A DNA stretch of 64,000 nt from Cantharellus purpuraceus (lineage: Eukaryota > Basidiomycota > Agaricomycetes > Cantharellales > Hydnaceae): the NCBI GenBank assembly GCA_025174535.1, contig JALBUN010000011.1, positions 496,001 to 560,000 on the forward strand, read 5' to 3'. The notes beneath the pieces are model-generated. The model was not told the origin of the DNA. It did not search any database and saw only the letters and a program-made list of their open reading frames with translations. The translations under genes and the position numbers were made by a program. Below are positions 43,723 through 54,975 of the stretch, piece by piece (position 1 is the stretch's first letter; every line of letters starts with the position of its first letter).

Positions 43723-45582
43723 TCACTCAGATATCTCAATAACAGACTCCGCACCACTCCCAACAGCGCCCCGTTTGAGCCCACGTTTCACTGTCAACAC
43801 GTCATACGGCGCGCCTCCTCCCGACCCCGCTTCTGGAACGTCGACGTTCACACCCATCGTTTTCAATGGTTCCACATGCCTCGCCCCAGGTCTAGAATTC
43901 GACTTGCATTTCGTATTTACCTTCGCCTTGGCCGTCGCATCAACACTCCGCCGTCGTACCGACGAATCTGCACGACCACCCTCCACACTGCTGCCCATCG
44001 ACGATGAGAAGTCATCAATATCAAACAACTCACGCGACCCCTCCCTCCCTGGGAGCGCCCGCACCAGATGTAACTTTGATTTCGACTGGGAGCCAGGAGG
44101 GCGTCCACGTAGGCGTGCTGGTGGCGGTGATAGTGGTGCTGTAGACTTTGTCTTCTTCCTTCTTACAGTAGCGGGCGGTCGGACTGAGGTGGGGGAAGAG
44201 GAAGAATCTGACCCACTGCTGACAGCATTGAGATCAAAGAATTCGCCCTCCTCTTCCTCCGGAGGCATAATCCGAGCGGGTGCCTGTCTCCGCTTTGTCC
44301 GCTTTGTCTTCTGCGCCGGGGAAACAGTACCCGTTCCCCCTCCCTTCACACCGTGCGACTTTCGTTTCCGAGCACCAGGCCCCTTTTTGGCGGATCTCGC
44401 ATCACCACCACCACCACCATTATCCTCAAATAACGCTCCACGCTCCTCGCCTTCCTGCTCCGCATCTTCTACGATCGCGGATTGTTCCATGGCCGTCCCA
44501 CGGTCCCCGGTGCGACGGCGGAAGCACCCGCGTACAACATCGCCCCAGAGGATGTATTCGTGACAGCGCATGCACGTCCCGCCGCGAGGTATCATAGAGG
44601 GCTCAGAGGGCCCCTGAGAGGGAGAAAGGAAAGCAGCTGCCAGACAGGACAGATGTGAATATGCGGTGCAGTTGGAGGTGGGACATAGAGCTAGTGAGAG
44701 TGCATCCTACGGGGAATGTGGGATGCGGTATTAGCACACAAGAACAGGAATGGGATGTTCATGAATTACCGTCTTCTGAAAGTCTAGGTCAGAGCCGCAA
44801 ATCGTACATTGTTGTGGCTCGCCCTGAGAAAGCACAGTTGTATGTTTGGCGAGGTGTTCCGACGTGAATAACTCTGACAAGAAATCCAAATTATAAGGCC
44901 GTAAGTTTCAACCATGAAATTCGTACGATCAGTTACGTCGATAGGGCCCACGCGTCCGCTACCCACATCATCACGTTTACCATCGACGCCTTCCAACTCC
45001 ACACAGTAGGTGAAACCAGGCGGTAGCGGCGTTGGATTCTTGCAAGCAGCAGTCCAGTACTTGACGGCTTCGGGCGTGAACAGCTTCACGTGCAGCGGCC
45101 ACGACGAATACGGATGCGCAGTGAGCATCGACCGTACCACCCTTCAGACATCAAAACGAGGCAATCCCATTTCATCACATAACTAATAACAATGGCAATA
45201 AACACGTTCAAACGCACGCAATATTGCTCTTCATCGACCTCGTCTTGGGAATATCCTCCCTCTTCTTAAGATGACGCGACAAGTCTGGATTCTGCCACGC
45301 CCACTCAAACTGCAGGGCCGCGAGCTTGCTGGGAAACCCATGCACGATCATGCTCATCACCCACGGGCGACTATGCGACGTCTTCCACGCCCCTTGCGTT
45401 ATCTCACCATTGTGCTGTCGGATGCGCCGTGGGGGGTGAGGCGTACTCCCAATGTACGTAGACGTCGATTTGGGAGTTTTTATCGATCTGAGCAGATAGC
45501 ACGCGTAAAACGGAGGAAACGTGTGCGAGACAAGTGAAGACTTGGATGACTTTGGTTTCTGGGCTCGAGCGCGAGTGGCCAT
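43723..45582 (-). CDS. SLX1: Structure-specific endonuclease subunit SLX1
   Basis: Four exons on the minus strand (45582-45218, 45141-44927, 44873-44770, 44706-43723), 555 aa. The N-terminal GIY-YIG nuclease domain covers residues about 22-110: [37 protein letters not shown], with [20 protein letters not shown] and FEWAWQNP. The expected catalytic Arg (RRIRQHNG) and Glu (FEWAWQ) are present. The C-terminal SLX1-type RING finger follows: [27 protein letters not shown], and [19 protein letters not shown]1 works in the nucleus with SLX4 to cut branched DNA such as flaps and Holliday junctions. After the RING there are about 270 residues of Lys/Arg/Ser-rich, probably disordered sequence with acidic patches, longer than in yeast Slx1 (304 aa). 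Confidence 0.93.
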
Positions 45583-46563
45583 GGTATCCAAAAACACTAT
45601 AAAACGACGTGTAGGAAATGACACGCTGTAGATGCGTGAAAACGCTTGCAGTGCGGCAAGTCTACACGCCGTCAAGAACAATCAATGTTCGAGACGGAGT
45701 CACGTGATACCTGCAGACATGTGACTGATCTTACAGGCGCGAACTCTCTCTTTCCATTTACAGTCACAATTTTAGACCTGGTTGAGATCTGGTGAATCAG
45801 ACTAAAAATTCAGGTTGCCGGCGACTGTCTTAAACCACTCATTTGTTGTTGTTTTTTCTGGTATGAAATCACTGGGTTTGTGCGTTGACTTATGTCAATC
45901 TATTATGTCATTGGTGTTGAAAATGTTTCTCATCAGTACTATAGGAACTCCGTATGTGTATCTGAATGATGAGTTAGTTGGGTCTTATTTTACAATACGC
46001 AGAGAATAAGGTAAAGAGAAGTCTTCTGATCTCGAGTATTGTCATGGGGCATGGAAACCTTCTTCTACAACGCCATGTCTCACCTCCTATAAGTAACATT
46101 CTGCTGGACCCACAATTTATCAACTAAATTTCCCATCATGTCCCCAACACAGGTTAACGATTTTGAAACCAAAATTGACATGGTTCCTAATGGCTTTATG
46201 GATGTAACCTGTCGCGGAATGATGTTCCGTATTTTTTCAAACGGTCATTTTTCTGTCTTTATGAATAGTCAGCTAATGATCACAACATTCATAACAAAGC
46301 CGTACAGACAATAACAGGAGTTCCAATATGGATCAAGCGAGACACTACTGGATTTGCAGATTCTCACACTTTGCCCTAGGGGGCATTAAACATTCGATGA
46401 GACCCGTCTCATGCATGTACTGCAACTCCAGATGTAACTCCAAGTCACCACCTTTTTCTGAGGTCATCAAAACTTCACATCCTCTTTGCAGAGTAGCTAC
46501 TGCCACTGTGAGGGAGCGTAACCCCCTACACTGCGATTTGGCATTAGCAAAGTTGAAACATCA
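45583..46563. other. Intergenic region between SLX1 and DBP4
   Basis: About 1 kb, 5' of SLX1 and 3' of DBP4. Apart from a 58-codon ORF at 46139-46315 nothing is recognised. Confidence 0.5.
46139..46315 (+). CDS. Small hypothetical ORF
   Basis: 58 codons from ATG to TAA (MSPTQVNDFETKIDMVPNGF at the start), preceded by TATAAGTAAC about 50 bp upstream and a TCATCATG start context. No signal peptide, no introns needed, no family recognised. It may be a chance ORF. Confidence 0.2.
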
Positions 46564-49323
46564 TTATCCCTGTAACAGTCGTAGTGCTAGTTCTTCCTCG
46601 TGCACCAAGGTATCCTCGGTGTTGTGAATTGTCTTGGGACGCTTGGACGAGGGTTCATCGTCTGACGGCGCTTCACCCAACGATGTTAAATCGAATTCGG
46701 GAGATCTATACCCCTCATCATCCGATGCATGTGCAACAGTTGGGCCAGCCAAATTATCTTCCTCCTGAGGAAGGCCGATAGTCATATCCAGCCAGGACGT
46801 TCACAACAAAAAATGCTCTACTCACCCCACGCTCACGGGTCTTTCTCTTTCTCTTTTTTTCTCGCTTCTTTTCCTTAGCCTCCTCCTTATCGCGTATATC
46901 AGCATCCTCAAGACGATTTCGCTCATTCTCGGCAAATTCTCTTCCTGCTCCCAGCGCGTCGCCTTTATGGAAAGCCTCATCGTCCTGCATTTCATATAAT
47001 GGATGGGCTTGGCCCTCTTCGTCGAATATCAGCTTCGTCCCGACACCCTTATACTTGAGCATGGCCTTCTTCGACCCTGCCGCCTTAAGCTTGCGGTTTG
47101 ATAATGCTTCTGACCCAGGCAATTTTTCCTCCCCATCGTCTTCCAGCGTATGGTCCGCCCGCTTGAGAGTGATAAAATCTTCCTCCTCATCGCGTTCCCC
47201 AAGGAGATCCTCTGAATGATCCACAAGTTTGGTATAGTGTTCTGAGAGGATATTCTGATTCTTCCGCTCAAACATACGGTCGTATTTTGTGCGTACGGCT
47301 GTAGGCTTCAAGCTCCAGTCTCATTATTAAGTCGCGGGACATCGGATAGTGAACCGACCTTTGAGGGTACCTCACCATCATCAGATTCATAACTCTCTTC
47401 CCCGGAAACACTGTCGCTAACTGCATTGGCGTCCTTGGCGATGGTCTCGATAACTCTTGGAGCATTTTTCTTTTTCTGACTAGTATTATTTTTCAAGAAT
47501 TTGATTTTTGGAGCCCCCGGTAGCCCAAGAGATTCAGCAAACTTGTCCGCTGGTAGTTCATCGAGTTTGAAGATTGACTTATCCTTCTGCAAGTAGATAG
47601 ACTTCATGTACGATATGAATGCCTTCAGAAGAAAGGTCATTGTCAAACAAAAAAGAAGTCGGTGCCTAGGAATAGGCCACTTACACGCTGGCCAAGGTAC
47701 TTAATCTCGGGCTCTTTAAATGCAAGGTTTTGTAACTGGTGCGCAATGCTTGCCACCTTACTTTGTTTGGCCTTGATCCGTTCGATTTTCACACCTTTGG
47801 CTTCTAGCGCCTTTATCATGCCTTCCTCCTCGCTCGGTAATAGAATCAGTAGTCCTCTGCCCGCGCTTTCGTACCGAGCTGTTCGACCGACACGATGGAT
47901 ATACGTATCTGCATCTTCCGGTGCATCGAGCTGGATAACCCAGTCAACGGAAGGAAAGTCGAGTCCACGTGCGGCAATATCTGTAGCAAAGAGTACCGAA
48001 TGGGAGCAAGTCAAGAAACGTTGGTAAATTGCAAGGCGCTTTGTCTGCTTTTGTTTTCCATGGAGATGGAGAAGTGGAATACCAGGCTGGAGCTTGCAGA
48101 ATGTTTCAAAGACGAACCGGACCTGCCACCAAGCTCAAAAACCTGTTGACAGAAGACATTTGAGTATGTATACCTGCTTCCCACTGGACATGAACACAAT
48201 TGCTTTCATCTTGAGATGTGACCTGATAAATGAATAGAGAACATCCAACTTTCTGTCAAGTTCACAAACAAGATAATGTTGCTCAAGGTTCCTGGGGGTG
48301 GCTGTAACGGATCCCGCTTCTTGAACACTCACAAAAGCCGGATTTTCAAGACTTAGGCGTGCGAGATCCGTGACTGATTCTGTCTGGGTGGCGGAGAATA
48401 GGAGTGTCTGTCGATCACGTGGAAGATGTGAGACGATGGCATTGAGGGACCGCGCGAAGCCCATATCAAGGATACGGTCTGCTTCGTCAAGGACTAGAGA
48501 GGAAGTTGAAATTTTCAGAAATAATTGGCATTATTTACGAACGCACCTAACATCTGAAGATTCTGGCAGTCAAACCCAACAGTCTGGTCCATGTGCTGGA
48601 GTAGCCGTCCAGGAGTGGCGACAAGTATGTTCATCCTAGATAATCGATCTCGCTCGTCTTTCAGGTTCTTCCCTCCGATGACAAGCCCGGCAGAAAAATT
48701 ATGATATCCACCAATTCGACGTAAGACGTCAAAAATTTGCATAGCCTACAACATTCGGTGAGCGACACCAAGGAAGAGTGTTGTTGATGACATACTAATT
48801 CCCGCGTTGGAGATATTATCAAAGCACCGAGGCCATCCTGTGGACCCCACTTCCGACGGAAGAGAATATCCAGCACTGGGACAAGAAAAGCTAGCGTCTT
48901 TCCGCTCCCTGTTCGAGCTGCACCCAGAATATCGCGGCCTTTTAGAGCAAGTGGGATGCTGCGAGCTTGAATATCCGTCATGTCTACATAAAATGCCTTT
49001 TTCAGGCCTGATGCAAATTAGACCAATGTCAACTATGCAGCAAGGTTTACTCACCGCGCTTTGTCGGATCGGAAATAGGTAGACTAGAGAATGCTACTGA
49101 ACCACCCGAGACATCCTGAGAGAAAAATGGCTCAGCCACCTCTTAGAGCAACTGATAAGAGTAGGCGTACAAAGTCTTGAACAGTCGCTTCCAGCTCTGC
49201 TAGCTTTTGGTCTTCGTCCACCCTTCTTCCCTGTTTGTTTCTTTGAGTTTTGGACACTCTGACAGACGCTTTTTTCCGCATTTTGACGCTTGAGGGACCT
49301 GCACGAGCATTAGTAGTAGCCAT
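46564..49323 (-). CDS. DBP4: ATP-dependent RNA helicase DBP4 (HCA4/DDX10), DEAD box
   Basis: Nine exons on the minus strand: 49323-49171, about 49139-49055, 49007-48796, 48745-48547, 48493-48174, 48122-47685, 47622-47376, 47298-46827, 46764-46564. Helicase motifs in order: [15 protein letters not shown] (Q-motif region), AARTGSGKT (I), PTREL (Ia), [10 protein letters not shown] (Ib), [12 protein letters not shown] (II), SAT (III), [11 protein letters not shown] (V), HRVGRTARY (VI). The C-terminal half has the Dbp4 signature [19 protein letters not shown] and a Lys/Arg/Glu-rich tail. DBP4 acts in the nucleolus in early 18S rRNA processing, releasing snoRNAs such as U14. Introns 1 and 2 are very short: joining exon 1 to exon 2 in frame needs a 31-nt intron, which is doubtful and could instead be a one-base error. 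Confidence 0.93.
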
Positions 49324-49401
49324 GGTTTGTTCTGAAATTCCAAACGCGGGCGCTAATGTAATTTATGTGTGTGACATAATAACACTCTAGTGGCTTCTAT
49401 C

Positions 49402-50714
49402 ATGACCTTACTGTCGAATGTTCAGTTTCAGGGGAGATGGGATATGGAAATGACCGCTAGGTTACTCATTGGTGTGGCTCTTCGTTGTACTTTCAGACCA
49501 CAAGTCGTTCCATTACTCTCCAGCTCGGAAGCCTGACAGCATCGCGGAAAAACTACCACAATGTGCTCTGGCGTTTTGGTTCGCAATCTGTCACACGGAC
49601 GACCCTCGTAAAAGGCAAGCGGGCGATGGTGCTGACGCCATCTGGTGCAGGAGCAGGATCTACCCAAGGCGGCGAGGTGCTGCTGGACGTGACGGTTATG
49701 CTCTGCGACTGGGGCTCCACATTACAGATTCTGGATATCACCGCTGTATGTATCGGTGATACAGTTCTTATTTGACAACGTTTGAGTAGGCGGATGGACG
49801 ACCCATTCTGCTTCCAGCGACTGAAAACCCCGTCCGACCCATGCTCTTCATCGGAGACTCACTCGTGTCTGGGTTCTCTCCTCCATTTGGAAGTCTTGTA
49901 CTTCCACATGGGAGCTTTCAAGCATTTGGATCCACAGTTGTTCGCACTCTGCGCGCTCATGGGCTGGATGTTCGACTCAAGATGGTTGCCTATCCCGGTG
50001 CGAATACACTCAGCCTAAAACCAGTCCAGTCAATCAAATGTTGACTCGAATCAATTATATAGGCAAATGTCTCATGACCACAGCCCTTGACAAAGGTATG
50101 GAAGAAGTATTTTGGGATGGCATTGGAGGTGTGGGTGGATGGGAGCAACGGTCCAAGGATGAACCTCACGATGTCTTTGTTTGCATCGGTGTCTTGTTGA
50201 TCAAATTTCGTGGATAGTTGTTACAACACGGGTGCAGGAGCAAATGACCAGGGATGGATCGGACAAACAGGAATTCTTAGAACATCTCAAAGCATTCTTG
50301 ACCCGCCTTCGAGAAAGCTACTCAAACACTCAGACGTATCCATGTCATTGTGAGTTCTACTTCCTGTTCGGGAAATATCCATTCGCCTCATCTTCTCGCA
50401 GTCTCCGTTCGGTTCATTCAAGGACCCCACCAACCCCAGAAAACGTATTCCCGTCTTCGAGCCCGATGTTCAACATATGGTCGAAGCTCTTTCCCAATCA
50501 TGGCACGAGTCTGATCCCGATGGTGTGATGCTCTCTCACATTGACACTGATGGCTGGATAGGCAAATCGCTGACTTGCGATGGTCTGCAACTCACCACGG
50601 AAGGTAGTTAACAACGCGCTTTTTCACCAACTGCTGTTAACATCTATCACAAAAGGTCACGAGATCATTGGCGAAAAATTAGTTGAATACCTTGATGCTC
50701 GTGGTCTGGTATGA
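49402..50714 (+). pseudogene. SGNH/CE2-like esterase, dead tandem copy
   Basis: Homologous along its length to the intact gene at 51537-52858. Relative to it, this copy lacks four bases after GGGAT (near 49443), shifting the frame, and has TAG where the other has TAC just after (near 49457). The catalytic-block histidine is also lost: the last block reads DGLQLTTEG here instead of DGLHPTTEG, so the Asp-x-x-His pair is broken. The FIGDSLVSGF motif is still present. No active esterase can be made from it. The duplicated unit includes the 5' end of DBP4 (see 51340-51510), showing that this copy stands at the original locus next to DBP4. Confidence 0.85.
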
Positions 50715-51339
50715 AACGTTTGACCAGGACGTCGTTGCTTAAATTGCCTCGTCAACTTCCAGCTGGACGCATGACTGGCATGAGCGCGATCATCGGACTA
50801 CATCGGATTGCGCGTACGGCACAAAACACCGGCAATACAATGGTTGATATGATGCCATGCATTAATGATGTGCCAGGTGGTGTCTATCCATAAACCATTG
50901 ACGTTGTGTCGGAGGTGATTGTTATTACTATAACAAGTCACACCTACGCGTGTATGATTTGATTTGATGCAGTGCCATGAACGACATATTATTGCATTGA
51001 AGGGAGCAGTATAACTTCGTATAATAAGGGAGTGGTAGGTTCACAAAGTATAGAAGACAGCAGTGGAACAGTACGATAACAATTTATGGTAGATGATATT
51101 GTCGGCTGTACATTTGTCATCGGGTAATCATGTTTGTCTCCTGTGCAGAAATCTGAGACCTTTGCCCCCTTGTTCAATGAATTCAAACAGGGCAACCAAC
51201 TGGTCATAAAACCAAGAAACTGTACACCGACAACGGCGAGGAATTTCTCAATGTTCCTTTCTCAGGGGCCCCAAGGCCAAAATGGCTCAACAAGCTCTTG
51301 GAGCACACACTGATCAGAGCCCCTTCCCCAGAGTGCCGC
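50715..51339. other. Spacer between the tandem esterase copies
   Basis: No gene recognised. Open frames such as 50711-50893 extend from the end of the pseudogene. Confidence 0.5.
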
Positions 51340-51510
51340 TAGAGTTTTCTTGGTCCAGCCTTACCCTGTTGATTCCAGACATTCTGACAGGCGCTTTTTT
51401 TCCGCGTTTCGACGCTTGAGGGACCTGCACGAGTATTAACGGCCACGACTTTAACAGGAACTCCAACGCGGGCGCCAATCCGGGAATGTAATCCTGCCTC
51501 GTGGTAAACC
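51340..51510 (-). pseudogene. Fragment of the DBP4 5' end carried by the duplication
   Basis: The minus strand encodes NTRAGPSSVETRKK, corresponding to [14 protein letters not shown] near the N-terminus of the real DBP4. The nucleotide match includes GACGCTTGAGGGACCTGCAC in both. The first codons and the remaining helicase are missing. It marks the left end of the duplicated segment. Confidence 0.75.
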
Positions 51511-51536
51511 AGAACCTCACTCAAGCGGCTTCTATC

Positions 51537-52858
51537 ATGGCCTTACCGTCGAATGTTCAGTTTCAGGGGAGATGGGATCTCGATGGAAATGACCGCTACG
51601 CTACTCATTGGTGTGGCTCCTCGTTGTACTTTCAGACCACAAGTCGTTCCATTACTCTCCAGCTCGGAAGCCTGACAGCATCGCGGAAAAACTACCACAA
51701 TGTGCTCTGGCGTTTTGGTTCGCAATCTGTCACACGGACGACCCTCGTAAAAGGCAAGCGGGCGATGGTGCTGACGCCATCTGGTGCAGGAGCAGGATCT
51801 ACCCAAGGCGGCGAGGTGCTGCTGGACGTGACGGTTATGCTCTGCGATTGGGGGTCCACATTACAGATTCTGGATATCACTGCTGTATGTATCTGTAGTA
51901 CATGTAGAGTTCTTATCTGACAATATTCGAGTAGACGGACGGACGTCCCATTTTACCTCCAGCGACTGGGAACCCCGTCCGACCTATGCTCTTCATCGGA
52001 GACTCACTCGTGTCTGGGTTCTCTCCTCCATTTGGAAGTCTTGTACTTCCCCATGGAAGCTTTCAAACATTTGGATCCATAGTTGTTCGCACTTTGCGTG
52101 CTCATGGGCTGGATGTTCGACTCGAGATGGTTGCTTATCCCGGTGCGATTACCAACCAGCCTAGAGCCAATCAAACAAACGTTGACTCGAATCAACTGCG
52201 CAGGCAAACGTCTCATGACTACGGCTCTTGACAAAGGTATGGAAGAAGTATTTTGGGATGGCATTGGAGGTGTGGGTGGATGGGAGCAGCGGTCCAAGGA
52301 TGAACCTCACGATGTTTTTGTTTGCATCGGTGCGTTTTGCTGATCAAATCTTGTGCATAGTTGTTACAATCTGGGTGCAGGAACAAATGACCAGGGATGG
52401 GGATCGGACAAACAGGAATTCTTAGAACATCTCAAAGCATTCCTGATTCGCCTTCGAGATAGCTACTCAAACACTCTCAGACGTATCCATGTCATTGTGA
52501 GTTCTACTTCCTGTTCGGGAAGTGTCTATTCGCCTCATCTTCTCGAAGTCTCCGTTCGGCGCATTCAAGGACCCCTCCGATCCTAAGAAACGTATTGTCA
52601 TCTTCGAGCCCGATGTTCAACATATGGTCGAAGCTCTTTCCCAATCATGGCACGAGTCTGATCCCGATGGTGTGATGCTCTCTCATATCGACACTGATGG
52701 CTGGATAGACAAATCTCTGACTTGCGATGGTCTGCATCCCACCACCGAAGGTATGGCAATTCAGCGCTTCGTGGACTGCTACCAACATCTACCACACAGG
52801 CCATGAGATAATGGGTGCAAGATTAGTTGAATGCCTCGATACTCGTGGTTTGGTATGA
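51537..52858 (+). CDS. SGNH hydrolase, CE2-like acetylesterase
   Basis: Six exons: 51537-51884, 51935-52142, 52204-52329, 52381-52496, 52549-52750, 52800-52858. This gives 352 aa and all junctions keep frame. Residues 1-116 form a beta-rich N-terminal domain (WCGSSLYFQTTSRSITLQLG). The SGNH domain follows: block I FIGDSLVSGF with the nucleophile Ser, the block III region CIGTNDQGWG with the Asn, and block V DGLHPTTEG with the catalytic Asp and His. An N-terminal jelly-roll-like domain plus a C-terminal SGNH domain is the layout of CE2 acetyl esterases, which remove acetyl groups from xylan or other glycans. No signal peptide is visible at MALPSNVQFQGRWDLDG, so the enzyme may be intracellular or the start lies further upstream. 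Confidence 0.85.
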
Positions 52859-54975
52859 GACGCACGACTAACATGCTGTCGCTTAATTGCCTTGCCAACT
52901 CAGCTGCACACACGATCCTGAGCGCGTATTTCATGCTTGTTGATTTCCCAACTCATTCGTCATCCTTGTAGCTTTCCCTCTTGGGTATCATAATCGTTGT
53001 ATATATCAGTTGCCCAGACCTTCGTCGGTAAGTATGTCTTGTCGGGTTTTTTTCTTTCCTTTATTATCCACCTCCATTGGACGTCTCATGCTGCTGCTGT
53101 TCTTGCACTGTGCCCATCCCCCCATTTGTGTCTTTAAAGTATCTTGTGGGTCATGTTGTTGATACATCCATGTTGAACCCATCTGCAGGGAGCGCTAGAC
53201 CACTCCGTAAGTCAGTTTATACCCTATGAACCAGGAAAGCGTTCCTTCCGCACCCAATGCAGGCTAATGCAGCAGGCCAGTTGTCTCACTCTACTTATTG
53301 ATCCAGGGAAATGTACTCTGCGGTTATGATGAATCAAGAAAAATCAAGGTAGGCAGGTCGCGCCTACAGGGTTCAATGATAAATATTTTGGAGGTTTCAT
53401 CAGTAGAGTCACTTGCTCTAGCCCTTGCATAGAAACTCACAGAATCGTAGCATGTTAGATAGCCTTTGTCAGGCCTGTATCATGATTAACACAAGCAATT
53501 AGCACATTGCACTGGCTTGATGACACGCAGTTGTGAAGGTATATAACTAGTCAAGCTGGTTATGAAGATGGCAAAAAAATACGCAGGAATTAAGCTAACT
53601 GCTACCTAAATGGGGGCATACTTAACAATGGACTCTGCCTGCCTCAAATTGTCACGTTCATAGATGAACTATTTTCGCCGATCGAGGGAGCTGATACTAG
53701 TTAAGGAATATCCTCATCGAGAAAAAAGCAATATTCCGTGACACGTAGTATGGGGTGGATTAATTATTGAGTTGCCAAGCGTGTCCACAAGATATGCACT
53801 ACACGTATCGTTCAGCATGCAGATATACCATTCAACCAGACACGAACCGTGTAGAAATTAGTTGACCCCTCGTCTGCACTTCGAAGCTGATTCATAGTTC
53901 AGTGGATAACACACAGTCTCAAACGAATATCAAACCTGGAGTTGTTTAAAGTATGCTTCGAAGTGTCCACACTCTGGACATGTTTCCGCGACCTAGACGG
54001 ACTGTTAAGGTTGGACAAAATATTTCGTATATAATCGCACTCGTTCTATGAACTCGTGACTCTCCAACTTCTTCGTCTGCGTTTTTTTTGCTTGCCTCAA
54101 TGGTGATGGAAATGCATCTGGATGGGAGCGGGTTATGATTTCACTGTTGTCATACGCTGACACGAAATTTCAAATCCATATACTTCATCCAGGAATTCAC
54201 AAAGAAGACGTTTTCGTACAAGACGCAGGTTCCTCATGTCCGCACTGTTCACAAGTTACTGTATTCTCTCCATCCTTTGGTAAGTCAAGCAGGGTACCGC
54301 ACGAAGGACAGAACAAGAGCGAGCCTATGTAAAACACCCATACTTATAAGTATATGCCGGTACAGAACTGGGATTCTGTACATACCAACTTTGTGCGCTG
54401 AAGGTGGCATGTGAAAATGCCAAGAGAACTGATGAACGGCAAAAATGAAGATCGGTTTGTAACTCAGCAGCGACGCGGCGGCCTCCGCCACCATCTGTTT
54501 CTCTGATCGATCCTGACCCTAGAGCCCTTAACTATTGGCAACCGAGGTTCAATAGCCTCAAAAATGAGTAGTAAACATAGCTTAAAGCCAACAGTCATTG
54601 CTCACCACACGTACTGAAATTATGAAGCCCATTACATGAGAAAATCGAAGTTTAGTACACCGACCTTATAATTAATGCACGTATGATGATAGTTGGGAAC
54701 ATAGTGGTAATATATAGTAGGATGTCCCTGGCTTTAACTCCTCTGATGTATGTATCTTTTAATCTGTGCGCAGTTTGCCGAAGATGGGCGTTCCCGAGTC
54801 AGGATGTTATCATATGCTAGTCAATATATAAATGTGCAGGTAGTCTACCAAGAAGTGGTAGCTGTAAATATGTAGCTCATATTAAACTAAGCCCACCCCC
54901 AATACATTCCGATCACCAGACGTGCTAGACTATTATGAGTGCAGATTATGTAGGAAACTAACAGATTCGTCTTCT
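52859..54975. other. Intergenic region
   Basis: About 2.1 kb, AT-rich in parts, without a recognised gene, RNA or repeat. The frame 54135-54332 has a CxxC but nothing else to support it. Confidence 0.5.

Noticed and set aside
43775..44563. 262-codon plus-strand frame opposite SLX1
   Set aside because: Complement of the basic low-complexity tail of SLX1; no domain or start context.
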